This document shows positions 27,297-34,764 of a stretch of 64,000 bases of DNA, one piece after another. The notes under the pieces are model-generated. The model was given only the letters and a program-made list of their open reading frames with translations, ran no database searches and had not been told where the DNA came from. The DNA is taken from NCBI RefSeq assembly GCF_042610495.1, contig NZ_JBHGAP010000006.1:124001-188000 (forward strand), given 5' to 3'. Position numbers and translations under genes: made by a program. The stretch's first letter is position 1. Every line of letters begins with the position of its first letter. This stretch comes from RU20A sp042610495. Its GTDB lineage: Bacteria > Pseudomonadota > Alphaproteobacteria > Rhizobiales > Rhizobiaceae.

Positions 27297-27307
27297 ATGT
27301 CAGACCA
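27297..27307. promoter_or_regulatory. Candidate FadR/GntR-type operator
   Basis: ATGTCAGACCA fits the FadR-subfamily pattern TnGTnnnACnA at every fixed position except the first. It lies 21 bp before the GntR start, a good position for autoregulation. The pattern is established for the family; use here is inferred. Confidence 0.45.
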
Positions 27308-27328
27308 ATTTATGAAGGCCCGTGTCCC

Positions 27329-28048
27329 ATGGTGCGATCCGCCGACAACGCGTTGATCCAGCCGCTTCCGCCCGCCGACCGGGTGGTGCAGGTGGAAAAG
27401 GCGCTGTCGGACTTTGTGGAGCGGGCCGGCCTCGCGCCCGGGTCGCGCCTGCCGACGGAGCGGGAAATGATGGTGGCGCTGAATGTCGGGCGCTCGACGA
27501 TCCGCGAGGTTCTGCGCAAGTTCCAGGCGCTCGGCGTCATCGAAAGCCGCAAGGGCAGCGGCACCTATCTGCTGAAGCCGATTTCGGCCGCCACCGTGCA
27601 CATGCCGATCTCCATCGACGCCCAGAGCCTGCGCGATGCGCTGCTGATGACGCTGGAAGTGCGCCGTGGCATCGAGATCGAAGCCTCCATGGCAGCCGCG
27701 CGTCGCCGTACCCAGGCGGACATCGCCATCATGGAGGCGCGGCTGGTGGAAATGGAGACTGTCCACCTCGCAGAGGGGACCTCGGGCAAGTCCGACCTCG
27801 CCTTCCACCTTTCCATCTATGATTCAACCCACAACCCCCTGTTTCGCCAGCTTCTGGAGCAGATGCGCGAGGGTTTCGAGCGCTTCTGGTCCAAGCCCTT
27901 CGACCGTCCCGATTTCGCGGCCCGCTCCTTTCCGTTCCATCGCACGCTGTTCAACGCGATCGTGGCCGGGAATGCCGAGGCGGCGCGGGAGGAAACCCTC
28001 AAGATCCTCTCGATCGTCGAGGAAGACATCAAGGACATGTCCCAATGA
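27329..28048 (+). CDS. FadR-subfamily GntR transcriptional regulator
   Basis: Regulator of 239 residues. The N-terminal winged helix shows the GntR signature LPTEREMMVALNVGRSTIREVLRKFQALGVIESRKGSGTYL (about 41-81). The C-terminal all-helical FCD domain has the metal/ligand-binding positions in SDLAFHLSIYDSTHNP and FPFHRTLFNAI. It opens the operon with the PLP enzyme and the sugar-type ABC importer, and its stop overlaps the next start by ATGA. It probably represses this operon and is released by the imported compound or a metabolite of it, acting at the candidate site just upstream. Confidence 0.92.
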   Translation: MVRSADNALIQPLPPADRVVQVEKALSDFVERAGLAPGSRLPTEREMMVALNVGRSTIREVLRKFQALGVIESRKGSGTYLLKPISAATVHMPISIDAQSLRDALLMTLEVRRGIEIEASMAAARRRTQADIAIMEARLVEMETVHLAEGTSGKSDLAFHLSIYDSTHNPLFRQLLEQMREGFERFWSKPFDRPDFAARSFPFHRTLFNAIVAGNAEAAREETLKILSIVEEDIKDMSQ

Positions 28049-29220
28049 ACCAAGGCTTCGACCCCTCAGAGCTCGCATCGCTCATCGTGGCGCATGATGG
28101 CCCGCACGCCTTCGAGGCCGTGGTGCCGCCGATCGTGCAGACCTCGCTCTTCACCTTCTCGACCTATGAGGAGATGCTGGAGACCTATCGCGGCGAGAAG
28201 GTCCGTCCCGTCTATACGCGCGGCCTGAACCCCACGGTGCGCATGTTCGAGGAGATGCTGGCAAAGCTGGAGGGGGCTGAAGATGCGCTCGGCTTTGCGA
28301 GCGGCATGGCCGCCATTTCCGCCGCCGTGCTCTCCTTCGTCGCTCCCGGCGACCGGATCGTCGCCGTCCGCCACGTCTATCCCGATGCCTTCCGTCTGTT
28401 CGGGACGCTGCTGAAACGCCTGAAGATCGACGTGACCTATGTGGACGGGCGCGACGAAGCAGCCATCGACAAGGCGATGACGGGCGCGAAGCTTCTCTAC
28501 CTCGAAAGCCCGACGAGCTGGGTCATGGAAGCCCATGACGTGGGCGCGCTCGCGGCGATCGCCCGCAAGCACGGCGCGGTCTCCGTCATCGATAATTCCT
28601 GGGCGAGCCCGATCTTCCAGAACCCGATCGCGCTCGGCGTCGATCTCGTCGTGCATTCGGCGTCCAAATATCTGGGTGGCCACAGCGACGTCGTCTCCGG
28701 CGTGGTGGCCGGCTCGAAGGCGATGATCGACCGGCTGCGCGCCGAGGCCTACCCCTATCTCGGGGGCAAGATGTCGCCCTTCGATGCCTGGCTGCTCATT
28801 CGCGGCCTGCGGACCCTGCCGCTGCGCATGAAGGCGCACCAGGCATCGGCGCTGGAGATCGCCGGCCGGCTGCAGGCGCTCGACGTGGTCGAGACCGTCT
28901 GCCATCCGGGCCTTGCCAACCGCCTGCCGCCGGGGCTTACCGGCACATCCGGCCTGTTCTCTTTCATCTTCAAGCCCGGTGTCGATATCCGCGCCTTCGC
29001 CAACCACCTCTCGCTCTTCAAGCTGGGCGTCTCCTGGGGCGGGCATGAAAGCCTGATCGTGCCGGGCGAGGTGGTGCTGGAACAGAAGGCGCAGCCCAAT
29101 TCCGCCCACACCTTCGGCATCGACGCGCGCTCGGTGCGCCTTCATGTCGGCCTCGAAGGCACGGAAGCGCTGTGGGCCGACATCACCGACGCCGTCGCGG
29201 TGGCAACCAAGGCCGCCTGA
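28045..29220 (+). CDS. Cys/Met-metabolism PLP enzyme (cystathionine gamma-synthase/lyase family)
   Basis: Fold-type I PLP enzyme of 391 residues. The YTRGLNPT motif (57-64) supplies the neighbouring-subunit phosphate contacts, GFASGMAAI (83-91) the cofactor phosphate loop, D183 in VIDNSWASP the ring-nitrogen contact, and K208 in SASKYLGGHSD the Schiff base. Family members make or split cystathionine, homocysteine, methionine or O-acyl-homoserine. Translational coupling to the GntR gene (ATGA) and a sugar-type importer 40 bp downstream are unusual for methionine biosynthesis, so a catabolic beta- or gamma-elimination on an imported thio- or amino-compound is more likely. That is inference. Confidence 0.9.
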   Translation: MNQGFDPSELASLIVAHDGPHAFEAVVPPIVQTSLFTFSTYEEMLETYRGEKVRPVYTRGLNPTVRMFEEMLAKLEGAEDALGFASGMAAISAAVLSFVAPGDRIVAVRHVYPDAFRLFGTLLKRLKIDVTYVDGRDEAAIDKAMTGAKLLYLESPTSWVMEAHDVGALAAIARKHGAVSVIDNSWASPIFQNPIALGVDLVVHSASKYLGGHSDVVSGVVAGSKAMIDRLRAEAYPYLGGKMSPFDAWLLIRGLRTLPLRMKAHQASALEIAGRLQALDVVETVCHPGLANRLPPGLTGTSGLFSFIFKPGVDIRAFANHLSLFKLGVSWGGHESLIVPGEVVLEQKAQPNSAHTFGIDARSVRLHVGLEGTEALWADITDAVAVATKAA

Positions 29221-29260
29221 TCACCTTGAGACTTCACCATAACAAACCGGGAGCAGCAAA

Positions 29261-30520
29261 ATGAAGAAACTGATCGCAGCCGCCGTCTTTACGACCCTGA
29301 TGGCGGGAACGGCACTGGCCGACACCACCCTGAAGCTGGTGGAAGTCATCACCAGCCCCGAGCGCACGGAGACGCTGAAGAGCCTGACCGCCAAGTTCGA
29401 GGCCGCCAACCCCGGCACCAAGGTCGAGATCATCTCGCTGCCCTGGAGCGAGGCCTTCCAGAAGTTCGCGACCATGGTCTCGGCCGGAGACGTGCCCGAC
29501 GTGATGGAAATGCCCGATACCTGGCTTTCTCTTTACGCCAATAACGGCATGCTGGAGAGCCTGGAACCCTATCTCGCCAAGTGGGAGCACACCGCAGGCC
29601 TTACCCCGCGCGCCCTGGAACTCGGCCGCGACGTGAAGAACACGGCCTACATGCTGCCCTACGGCTTCTACCTGCGCGCCATGTTCTACAACAAGAAGCT
29701 GCTCGCCGAAGCCGGCGTGACGGAACCGCCGAAGACGCTGGAAGCCTTTGCGGACGCCTCCAAGAAGATCTCCGCCCTGCCCGGCAAATACGGCTACTGC
29801 CTGCGCGGCGGTCCGGGCGGGCTGAACGGCTGGGTGATGTTCGGCGCCTCCATGGCCGGCTCCAACGCCTTCTTCACCGAAGACGGCAAGTCGACCTTCG
29901 ACAGCCCCGGCTGGGTCAAGGGCATCACCTATCTCGTCGACCTCTACAAGAACGGCTACGCGCCGAAGGACAGCGTCAACTGGGGCTTCAACGAGATCGT
30001 CGCGGGCTTCTATTCCGGCACCTGCGCCTTCCTCGACCAGGATCCGGATGCGCTGATCGCCATCGCGCAGCGCATGAAGCCCGAGGATTTCGGCATCATG
30101 ACCATGCCGAAGGGCCCGGATGGCAAGACCTTCCCGACGATCGGCTTTGCCGGCTGGTCGATGATGGCGTCGTCGGCCAACAAGGATCTCTCCTGGAAGC
30201 TGATCGAAACGCTGGAGGGGCCCGAGGGGAACATCGAGTGGAACAAGAAGACCGGCGCGCTGCCCGTGCACCTGTCGGCCGAGAAGGACCCCTTCTATGC
30301 CAGCCCGCAGTTCAAGGGCTGGTTCGAGGAACTGGCCGACAAGGACGCCGTGCCGACGAAGATGCCGACCTATCTGGAAGAATTCGCCTTCTTCAAGGAT
30401 TCGCTCGTCATCAAGACCTCGCAGGAAGCGCTTCTCGGCGACATCACGCCCGAGGAACTCGCCAAGCAGTGGGCCGACTACATGACCAAGGCCCAGCAGA
30501 AGTTCCTGGCCACCAAGTAA
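29261..30520 (+). CDS. ABC sugar-type transporter solute-binding protein (family 1)
   Basis: Periplasmic receptor of 419 residues in the carbohydrate uptake family 1 group (MalE/UgpB-like). Signal peptide residues 1-20 (MKKLIAAAVFTTLMAGTALA) precede DTT. The conserved EAANPGTKVEIISLPW and PDVMEMPDTWL segments and the hinge region WNKKTGALPVH are present. The ATG at 29261 follows CGGGAGCAGCAAA. It is the first transporter gene after the PLP enzyme and is followed by a stem-loop. Ligand is unknown: family 1 receptors bind sugars, polyols or glycerol phosphates, and the neighbouring enzyme hints at a sulfur- or nitrogen-bearing ligand. Confidence 0.92.
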   Translation: MKKLIAAAVFTTLMAGTALADTTLKLVEVITSPERTETLKSLTAKFEAANPGTKVEIISLPWSEAFQKFATMVSAGDVPDVMEMPDTWLSLYANNGMLESLEPYLAKWEHTAGLTPRALELGRDVKNTAYMLPYGFYLRAMFYNKKLLAEAGVTEPPKTLEAFADASKKISALPGKYGYCLRGGPGGLNGWVMFGASMAGSNAFFTEDGKSTFDSPGWVKGITYLVDLYKNGYAPKDSVNWGFNEIVAGFYSGTCAFLDQDPDALIAIAQRMKPEDFGIMTMPKGPDGKTFPTIGFAGWSMMASSANKDLSWKLIETLEGPEGNIEWNKKTGALPVHLSAEKDPFYASPQFKGWFEELADKDAVPTKMPTYLEEFAFFKDSLVIKTSQEALLGDITPEELAKQWADYMTKAQQKFLATK

Positions 30521-30535
30521 GCCTTGCCTGAACCC

Positions 30536-30565
30536 GATGCCCGGAGACATTGGCCTCCGGGCATC
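30536..30565 (+). promoter_or_regulatory. Stem-loop between binding-protein and permease genes
   Basis: Perfect 11-bp stem, GATGCCCGGAG at 30536-30546 and its complement at 30555-30565 with an 8-nt loop, starts 16 bp after the binding-protein stop. No T-tract follows. In ABC operons such structures are known to protect the binding-protein message and keep it more abundant than the permease message (malE-malF type). Confidence 0.6.
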
Positions 30566-30661
30566 CCTGCCGTCAGCGCCGCCACCGCCTCGGGGTCGCG
30601 GCCGATCCCGATGACGGGCGCGCGTGAGCGCTCCCGGTCACCATTGCGCGAGGAGCCATCC

Positions 30662-31594
30662 ATGTCACACCCATCGACCGGGCGATCCCGGCCTGCGGGA
30701 AAATCCGCGCTTCGCCGCTTTGCCGATGCGGCCGAACCCTGGTTCTACAGCGCGCCGGTGCTCTTGCTCATCGTCGCCGTCATGCTGGTGCCGCTGGTGC
30801 TCGGGCTTTCCTATGCGTTCCGCGACATCCAGCTCCTGAACCCTTTCTCCGGCGGCTTCGTGGGGCTCGATCATTTCAAGGCGCTGGCCGAGGACGAGGC
30901 CTTCTACCGGGCGCTGCGCAACACGCTGTGGTGGACGGGAGCGTCGGTCTTCCTGCAATTCGTCTTCGGGCTGATCCTCGCGCTGCTGCTCGACAAGCCC
31001 TTTGCCGGCAGGGGCCTCGCGCAGGCGCTCGTCTTCCTGCCCTGGGCCGTGCCGACCTTTCTGGCTGGCCTCAACTGGGCCTGGCTCTTCAATCCGGTGA
31101 TCGGCCCCCTGCCGCACTGGATGGCCGCGCTCGGCATTCTCCAGGCACCCGACAATATCCTCGCCGATCCGCATCTGGCCATGTGGGGACCGATCATCGC
31201 CAATGTCTGGTGGGGCATCCCCTTCTTCGCGATCACGCTGCTGGCTGCGCTTCAGGCCATCCCGCGCGATCTCTATGAAGCCGCCGAGATCGACGGCGCC
31301 GGGCCGCTGCAGCGCTTCCTCTCCATCACGCTGCCCTTCCTTGCGCCCACCATCGCCATCACCATCCTGCTGCGCACCGTGTGGATCGCCAATTTCGCCG
31401 ACCTCATCATCGTCATGACCAATGGCGGGCCGGCCGACCGGACGCAGATCGTGGCGAGCTACATCTTCACGCAGGCCTTCCGCCGGCTCGATTTCGGCTA
31501 CGCCTCAGCCATCGCGCTGGTGCTGCTCATCCTGCTGCTGGCCTATTCAATGCTGATCGTCATCATCCGCCAGCGCCTGATCGAGAAGGATTGA
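30662..31594 (+). CDS. ABC sugar-type permease, MalF-like
   Basis: Inner-membrane permease of 310 residues with six predicted helices and the EAA loop EAAEIDGAGPLQRFLSITLPFLAP that docks with the ATPase. A basic N-terminus precedes the first helix, as in the family. The start at 30662 follows GCGAGGAGCCATCC; an in-frame extension upstream lacks a ribosome site and would run through the stem-loop spacer. It is followed after 5 bp by the partner permease. Confidence 0.93.
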   Translation: MSHPSTGRSRPAGKSALRRFADAAEPWFYSAPVLLLIVAVMLVPLVLGLSYAFRDIQLLNPFSGGFVGLDHFKALAEDEAFYRALRNTLWWTGASVFLQFVFGLILALLLDKPFAGRGLAQALVFLPWAVPTFLAGLNWAWLFNPVIGPLPHWMAALGILQAPDNILADPHLAMWGPIIANVWWGIPFFAITLLAALQAIPRDLYEAAEIDGAGPLQRFLSITLPFLAPTIAITILLRTVWIANFADLIIVMTNGGPADRTQIVASYIFTQAFRRLDFGYASAIALVLLILLLAYSMLIVIIRQRLIEKD

Positions 31595-31599
31595 GCCCC

Positions 31600-32430
31600 G
31601 TGTCCGGCAGACTAGTCCTCACCATCGCGCACCGGCTGGCGATCCTCGCCTACATCGTCTTTGCGCTCTTCCCGCTCTTCTGGCTCCTCAAGGTGTCGGT
31701 GACGCCGAACGACCTGCTCTACAGCGAGGGCGTGCGCCTGTGGCCATCGCAGGCGACGCTCGATCACTATCGCTTCGTCATCGAGAACAGCGCTTTTCCG
31801 ACCTTCTTCAAGAACAGCCTGATCGTCGCCGGCTCCACCTCCCTTGCGGTGACGGCGCTCTCCTCGCTTGCCGGCTACGCCCTGTCGCGTTTCCGCTTCC
31901 GGGGCAAATACGCCATCGTCGCGCTGATGCTGATCACCCAGATGTTTCCGCTGGTCATGCTGGTCGCGCCGATCTTCAAGATGCTCTCGCCGCTCGGGCT
32001 CACCAACAGCCTGACGGGTCTCGTCATCGTCTACACCGCCTTCAACGTGCCGTTTGCGACCTTCCTCATGCAGTCCTTCTTCGACGGCATTCCCAAGGAT
32101 CTGGAGGAAGCGGCGATGATCGACGGGGCGAGCCGGTTCGTCGCCTTTCGCGAGATCATCCTGCCGCTGACGCTGCCCGGCATTGCCGCGACACTCGGTT
32201 TCGTCTTTACGGCCGCCTGGAGCGAACTGCTCTTTGCGCTGATGCTGATCTCGGGCAATGCGAGCGCCACCTTCCCGGTCGGCCTTCTCACCTTCGTGTC
32301 GAAATTCTCCGTCGATTTCGGGCAGATGATGGCGGCGGGCGTTCTGGCGCTCATCCCGGCCTGCCTCTTCTTCCTGCTCATTCAACGCTATCTCGTGCAG
32401 GGCCTGACGGCCGGCGCGGTGAAAGGGTAA
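31600..32430 (+). CDS. ABC sugar-type permease, MalG-like (GTG start)
   Basis: Second permease subunit, 276 residues, six predicted helices, with the EAA motif EEAAMIDGASRFVAFREIILPLTLPG. I place the start at the GTG (31600) because AAGGA lies 9 nt upstream, at the end of the preceding gene, and the protein then begins SGRLVLTIAHRLA, a normal MalG-type N-terminus. No ATG fits. The gap to the ATPase gene is 4 bp. Confidence 0.92.
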   Translation: MSGRLVLTIAHRLAILAYIVFALFPLFWLLKVSVTPNDLLYSEGVRLWPSQATLDHYRFVIENSAFPTFFKNSLIVAGSTSLAVTALSSLAGYALSRFRFRGKYAIVALMLITQMFPLVMLVAPIFKMLSPLGLTNSLTGLVIVYTAFNVPFATFLMQSFFDGIPKDLEEAAMIDGASRFVAFREIILPLTLPGIAATLGFVFTAAWSELLFALMLISGNASATFPVGLLTFVSKFSVDFGQMMAAGVLALIPACLFFLLIQRYLVQGLTAGAVKG

Positions 32431-32434
32431 TCCC

Positions 32435-33511
32435 ATGGCTTCCATCGCGCTCAGCCGCGTCGGCAAATCCTTCGGCCCGGTCTCGGTTCTCCACGAGGTC
32501 GATCTCGACATCCGCGACGGCGAATTCATCGTGCTCGTCGGCCCGTCCGGCTGCGGAAAATCCACGCTGCTGCGCATGATCGCGGGGCTCGAGGACATCA
32601 CCACGGGGACGCTGACGATCGACGGCGAGCGGGTGAACGAGCGGCGGCCCAGAGATCGCGACATCGCGATGGTCTTCCAGTCCTACGCGCTCTATCCGCA
32701 CATGACTGTGGCCGACAATATGAGCTACAGCCTGCGCCTGCGTCGCCGCCCGAAGGATGTGATCGCGCAAGCCGTCAGCGCAGCTTCCGCCAAGCTCGGC
32801 CTCGACCCCTACCTCGCCCGCCGGCCGAAAGCGCTGTCGGGCGGCCAGCGCCAGCGCGTCGCCATGGGCCGCGCCATCGTGCGCAAGCCGAAGGCCTTCC
32901 TCTTCGACGAGCCGTTGTCGAACCTCGACGCCCGCCTGCGCGAGCAGATGCGCGCCGAGATCAAGCGCATGCATGCCGACCTCGGCGCCACCTCCGTCTA
33001 CGTCACCCACGACCAGATCGAAGCCATGACGCTCGCCTCGCGCATCGTCGCCATGAATGCCGGCTCGGTGCAGCAGATCGGCGCGCCGCTCGACCTCTAC
33101 GACCGCCCCGCCAATCTCTTCGTCGCCGGCTTCATCGGATCGCCCGGCATGAATTTCCTCGAAGGACGCGTCGAGCAGCGCGGGGAGACCAGCACCGTCG
33201 TCCTGTCGAAGGGCTTCCGCCTGCCGCTTCCTGTCCGCATTCCCGCCGCCGACGGCGAGGCGGTCACGCTCGGCATCCGCCCGGAACACGTCAGCGTCGT
33301 GCCGGAGCAGGACGGCATCGCGGCGACGGTGGAACTGGTGGAGCCGACCGGCCTCGGCGTGATCCTCCACCTCCTCGTCCACGGCGAACCGTTCAAGCTC
33401 TTCTCGACCGATCGCGCGCTGATCCAGTCGCAAACACAACTGACCATCGGGCTGCCGAAGGAGCGGCTGCACATCTTCGACAAGGCCGGCAACCGGCTAC
33501 CGATCGCATAA
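32435..33511 (+). CDS. ABC sugar-type ATPase (MsmX/UgpC/MalK-like)
   Basis: Cytoplasmic ATPase of 358 residues energising the importer above. Walker A GPSGCGKST (36-44), Q-loop at FQSYALYPHM, signature LSGGQ (134-138), Walker B with D158-E159 (FLFDEPLSNLD) and the H-loop VTHD are intact. The C-terminal ~120 residues form the TOBE/OB regulatory domain (LGIRPEHV). It ends the 27329-33511 operon and converges on the bigR gene. Confidence 0.95.
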   Translation: MASIALSRVGKSFGPVSVLHEVDLDIRDGEFIVLVGPSGCGKSTLLRMIAGLEDITTGTLTIDGERVNERRPRDRDIAMVFQSYALYPHMTVADNMSYSLRLRRRPKDVIAQAVSAASAKLGLDPYLARRPKALSGGQRQRVAMGRAIVRKPKAFLFDEPLSNLDARLREQMRAEIKRMHADLGATSVYVTHDQIEAMTLASRIVAMNAGSVQQIGAPLDLYDRPANLFVAGFIGSPGMNFLEGRVEQRGETSTVVLSKGFRLPLPVRIPAADGEAVTLGIRPEHVSVVPEQDGIAATVELVEPTGLGVILHLLVHGEPFKLFSTDRALIQSQTQLTIGLPKERLHIFDKAGNRLPIA

Positions 33512-33569
33512 GGGCGGGCTCCATGGAGGCCGCACGACCGGCCGGTCATTGAGCGCCGGGGCGAAGGCG

Positions 33570-33995
33570 TCAGCCGTCCTCGAGGCGCGCCCAGTGCACC
33601 ATTTCCCCAGGGTAGCCGGGGGCTTTCACCGCCTGATCGCCGGCGGCGGGCATCGCCGCCTGCGCCGGCGCAAGCGGATCGGGCTCGGTGGCGCAGAACA
33701 CCTGCATCAGCATCGTCATGACAGCCTCCACCCGCGCATCGGCGATCGAGTAGTAGATCTGCCGCGAGGCGCGCCGCGTCTGCACCACGCCGGCCTGGCG
33801 CAGTTCGGCCAACTGCTGGGAAAGGGCCGGCTGCTTGAAATCCAGCGCTTCCTGTATTTCGCCGACGGAGCGCTCCTTTCCGGCGATATGGCAGAGAAGC
33901 ATCAGCCGGCTCGGCGTGCTGAACAGACGCATGAACTCGGCGGCCTCGGACGCCTTTGCCTGCATGGCATCAAAGGACAAAGGCTTGCCCGTCAT
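33570..33995 (-). CDS. bigR: BigR-like ArsR-family repressor with redox-switch cysteines
   Basis: Winged-helix repressor of 141 residues. The recognition helix lies in DFKQPALSQQLAELRQAG and the wing in RRASRQIYYSIAD. C35 (LLCHIAG) and C101 (VFCATE) are 66 residues apart, the same separation as the Cys42/Cys108 disulfide switch of Xylella BigR, which senses sulfide, persulfide and oxidation. The start at 33995 overlaps the peroxiredoxin stop by ATGA, and an in-frame ATG at 34019 is less likely. Divergent genes at 34765-37436 match known BigR targets (persulfide-dioxygenase-like hydrolase, YeeE/YedE, TauE). It probably represses both directions. Confidence 0.87.
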   Translation of the reverse strand: MTGKPLSFDAMQAKASEAAEFMRLFSTPSRLMLLCHIAGKERSVGEIQEALDFKQPALSQQLAELRQAGVVQTRRASRQIYYSIADARVEAVMTMLMQVFCATEPDPLAPAQAAMPAAGDQAVKAPGYPGEMVHWARLEDG

Positions 33996-34639
33996 GCCTT
34001 GCGCTCCCGGTAATACCATGCGGGACCGTCACCCATCTGCTCGGCCTCCTCAATCGTCGCGGCCGCCGGCTCGATCAGCGCGCCACCGGGCTGCCACCCT
34101 TCCGGCGTCAGGGCGTGCTGCGCCTGTGACGTCTGGAGCGCGGCGACGAGGCGCAGCAGTTCGGCAACCGATCGCCCGACATTCATCGGGTAGGAGACCA
34201 TGGCGCGGATCACGCCGTCTGGGTCGATGACATAGGTGGCGCGAACCGTGCCGCTGTTTTGCGAGCCGGCATCCAGCATCCCGTAGGCGCGTGCAATCAC
34301 CATCGCGGAATCCTCGATCAGGGGGAAACCGACCTTGACGCCGAAACTGCGCTCGATGTCCCGTAGCCAGGCAACATGGGCGTAGAGACTGTCGACGGAC
34401 AGTGCGAGCAGGTCGCAACCGAGCTTTGCGAAGTCCGGCTGCGCCTTCGCGAAGGCGATGAATTCGCTCGTGCAGACGGAGGTGAAATCGGCCGGGTGGG
34501 AGAAGAACACGAGCCAGCGCCCGCGGTAATCCGACAGCGAGAGATCGCCCGCGGTCGAGCGCGCCCGGAAGCCGGGAGCCCGGTCGTGAAGGCGCAGGGT
34601 CGGTGCCTGCGATGGCTGGCTGACGTCAACCCCATCCAT
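33992..34639 (-). CDS. Peroxiredoxin, Prx6-like
   Basis: Thiol peroxidase of 215 residues with the peroxidatic motif PxxxTxxC: P49, T53 and C56 in HPADFTSVC. Family length and the C-terminal domain (PMNVGRSVAELLRLVAALQ) resemble the Prx6 group, which also occurs as 1-Cys enzymes. The start is decided by the ribosome site: AGGAGG directly abuts an ATG at 34648 but lies 9 nt before the ATG at 34639, which is therefore preferred. It is translationally coupled to bigR (ATGA) and divergent from the sulfur genes, so it probably removes peroxide or polysulfide under the same stress. Confidence 0.88.
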   Translation of the reverse strand: MDGVDVSQPSQAPTLRLHDRAPGFRARSTAGDLSLSDYRGRWLVFFSHPADFTSVCTSEFIAFAKAQPDFAKLGCDLLALSVDSLYAHVAWLRDIERSFGVKVGFPLIEDSAMVIARAYGMLDAGSQNSGTVRATYVIDPDGVIRAMVSYPMNVGRSVAELLRLVAALQTSQAQHALTPEGWQPGGALIEPAAATIEEAEQMGDGPAWYYRERKA

Positions 34640-34731
34640 ATCCGCCATCCTCCTGGAAACGTGCCGGAATGGATTAGCGCCATACAGGCGATTTGTCACC
34701 AGAAATTCATTGTTGCATTATTATTGTAATT

Positions 34732-34744
34732 ATGTATTTTACAT
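34732..34744. promoter_or_regulatory. Candidate BigR operator ATGTA-TTT-TACAT
   Basis: Perfect 5-bp inverted repeat in a strikingly A/T-rich island (34700-34750) between the divergent peroxiredoxin and hydrolase genes, overlapping where the rightward promoter should be. BigR is known to bind an A/T-rich dyad near its target promoter. The symmetry is seen; the binding is inferred. Confidence 0.55.
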
Positions 34745-34764
34745 CATCGACAGGAGTGAAGCCC

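Larger units (their letters stand above)
26970..27328. promoter_or_regulatory. Divergent promoter region, autotransporter and GntR operon
   Basis: 359 bp with no supported gene. The part next to the autotransporter (27025-27065) is A/T-rich and suits its promoter. Two operator-like elements within it are listed separately (27105-27122 and 27297-27307). Confidence 0.45.

Noticed and set aside
33512..33569. GACCGGCCGGTC palindrome between the ABC ATPase and bigR as a terminator
   Set aside because: It has no loop and no T-tract; a 12-bp self-complementary string in high-GC DNA is weak evidence.
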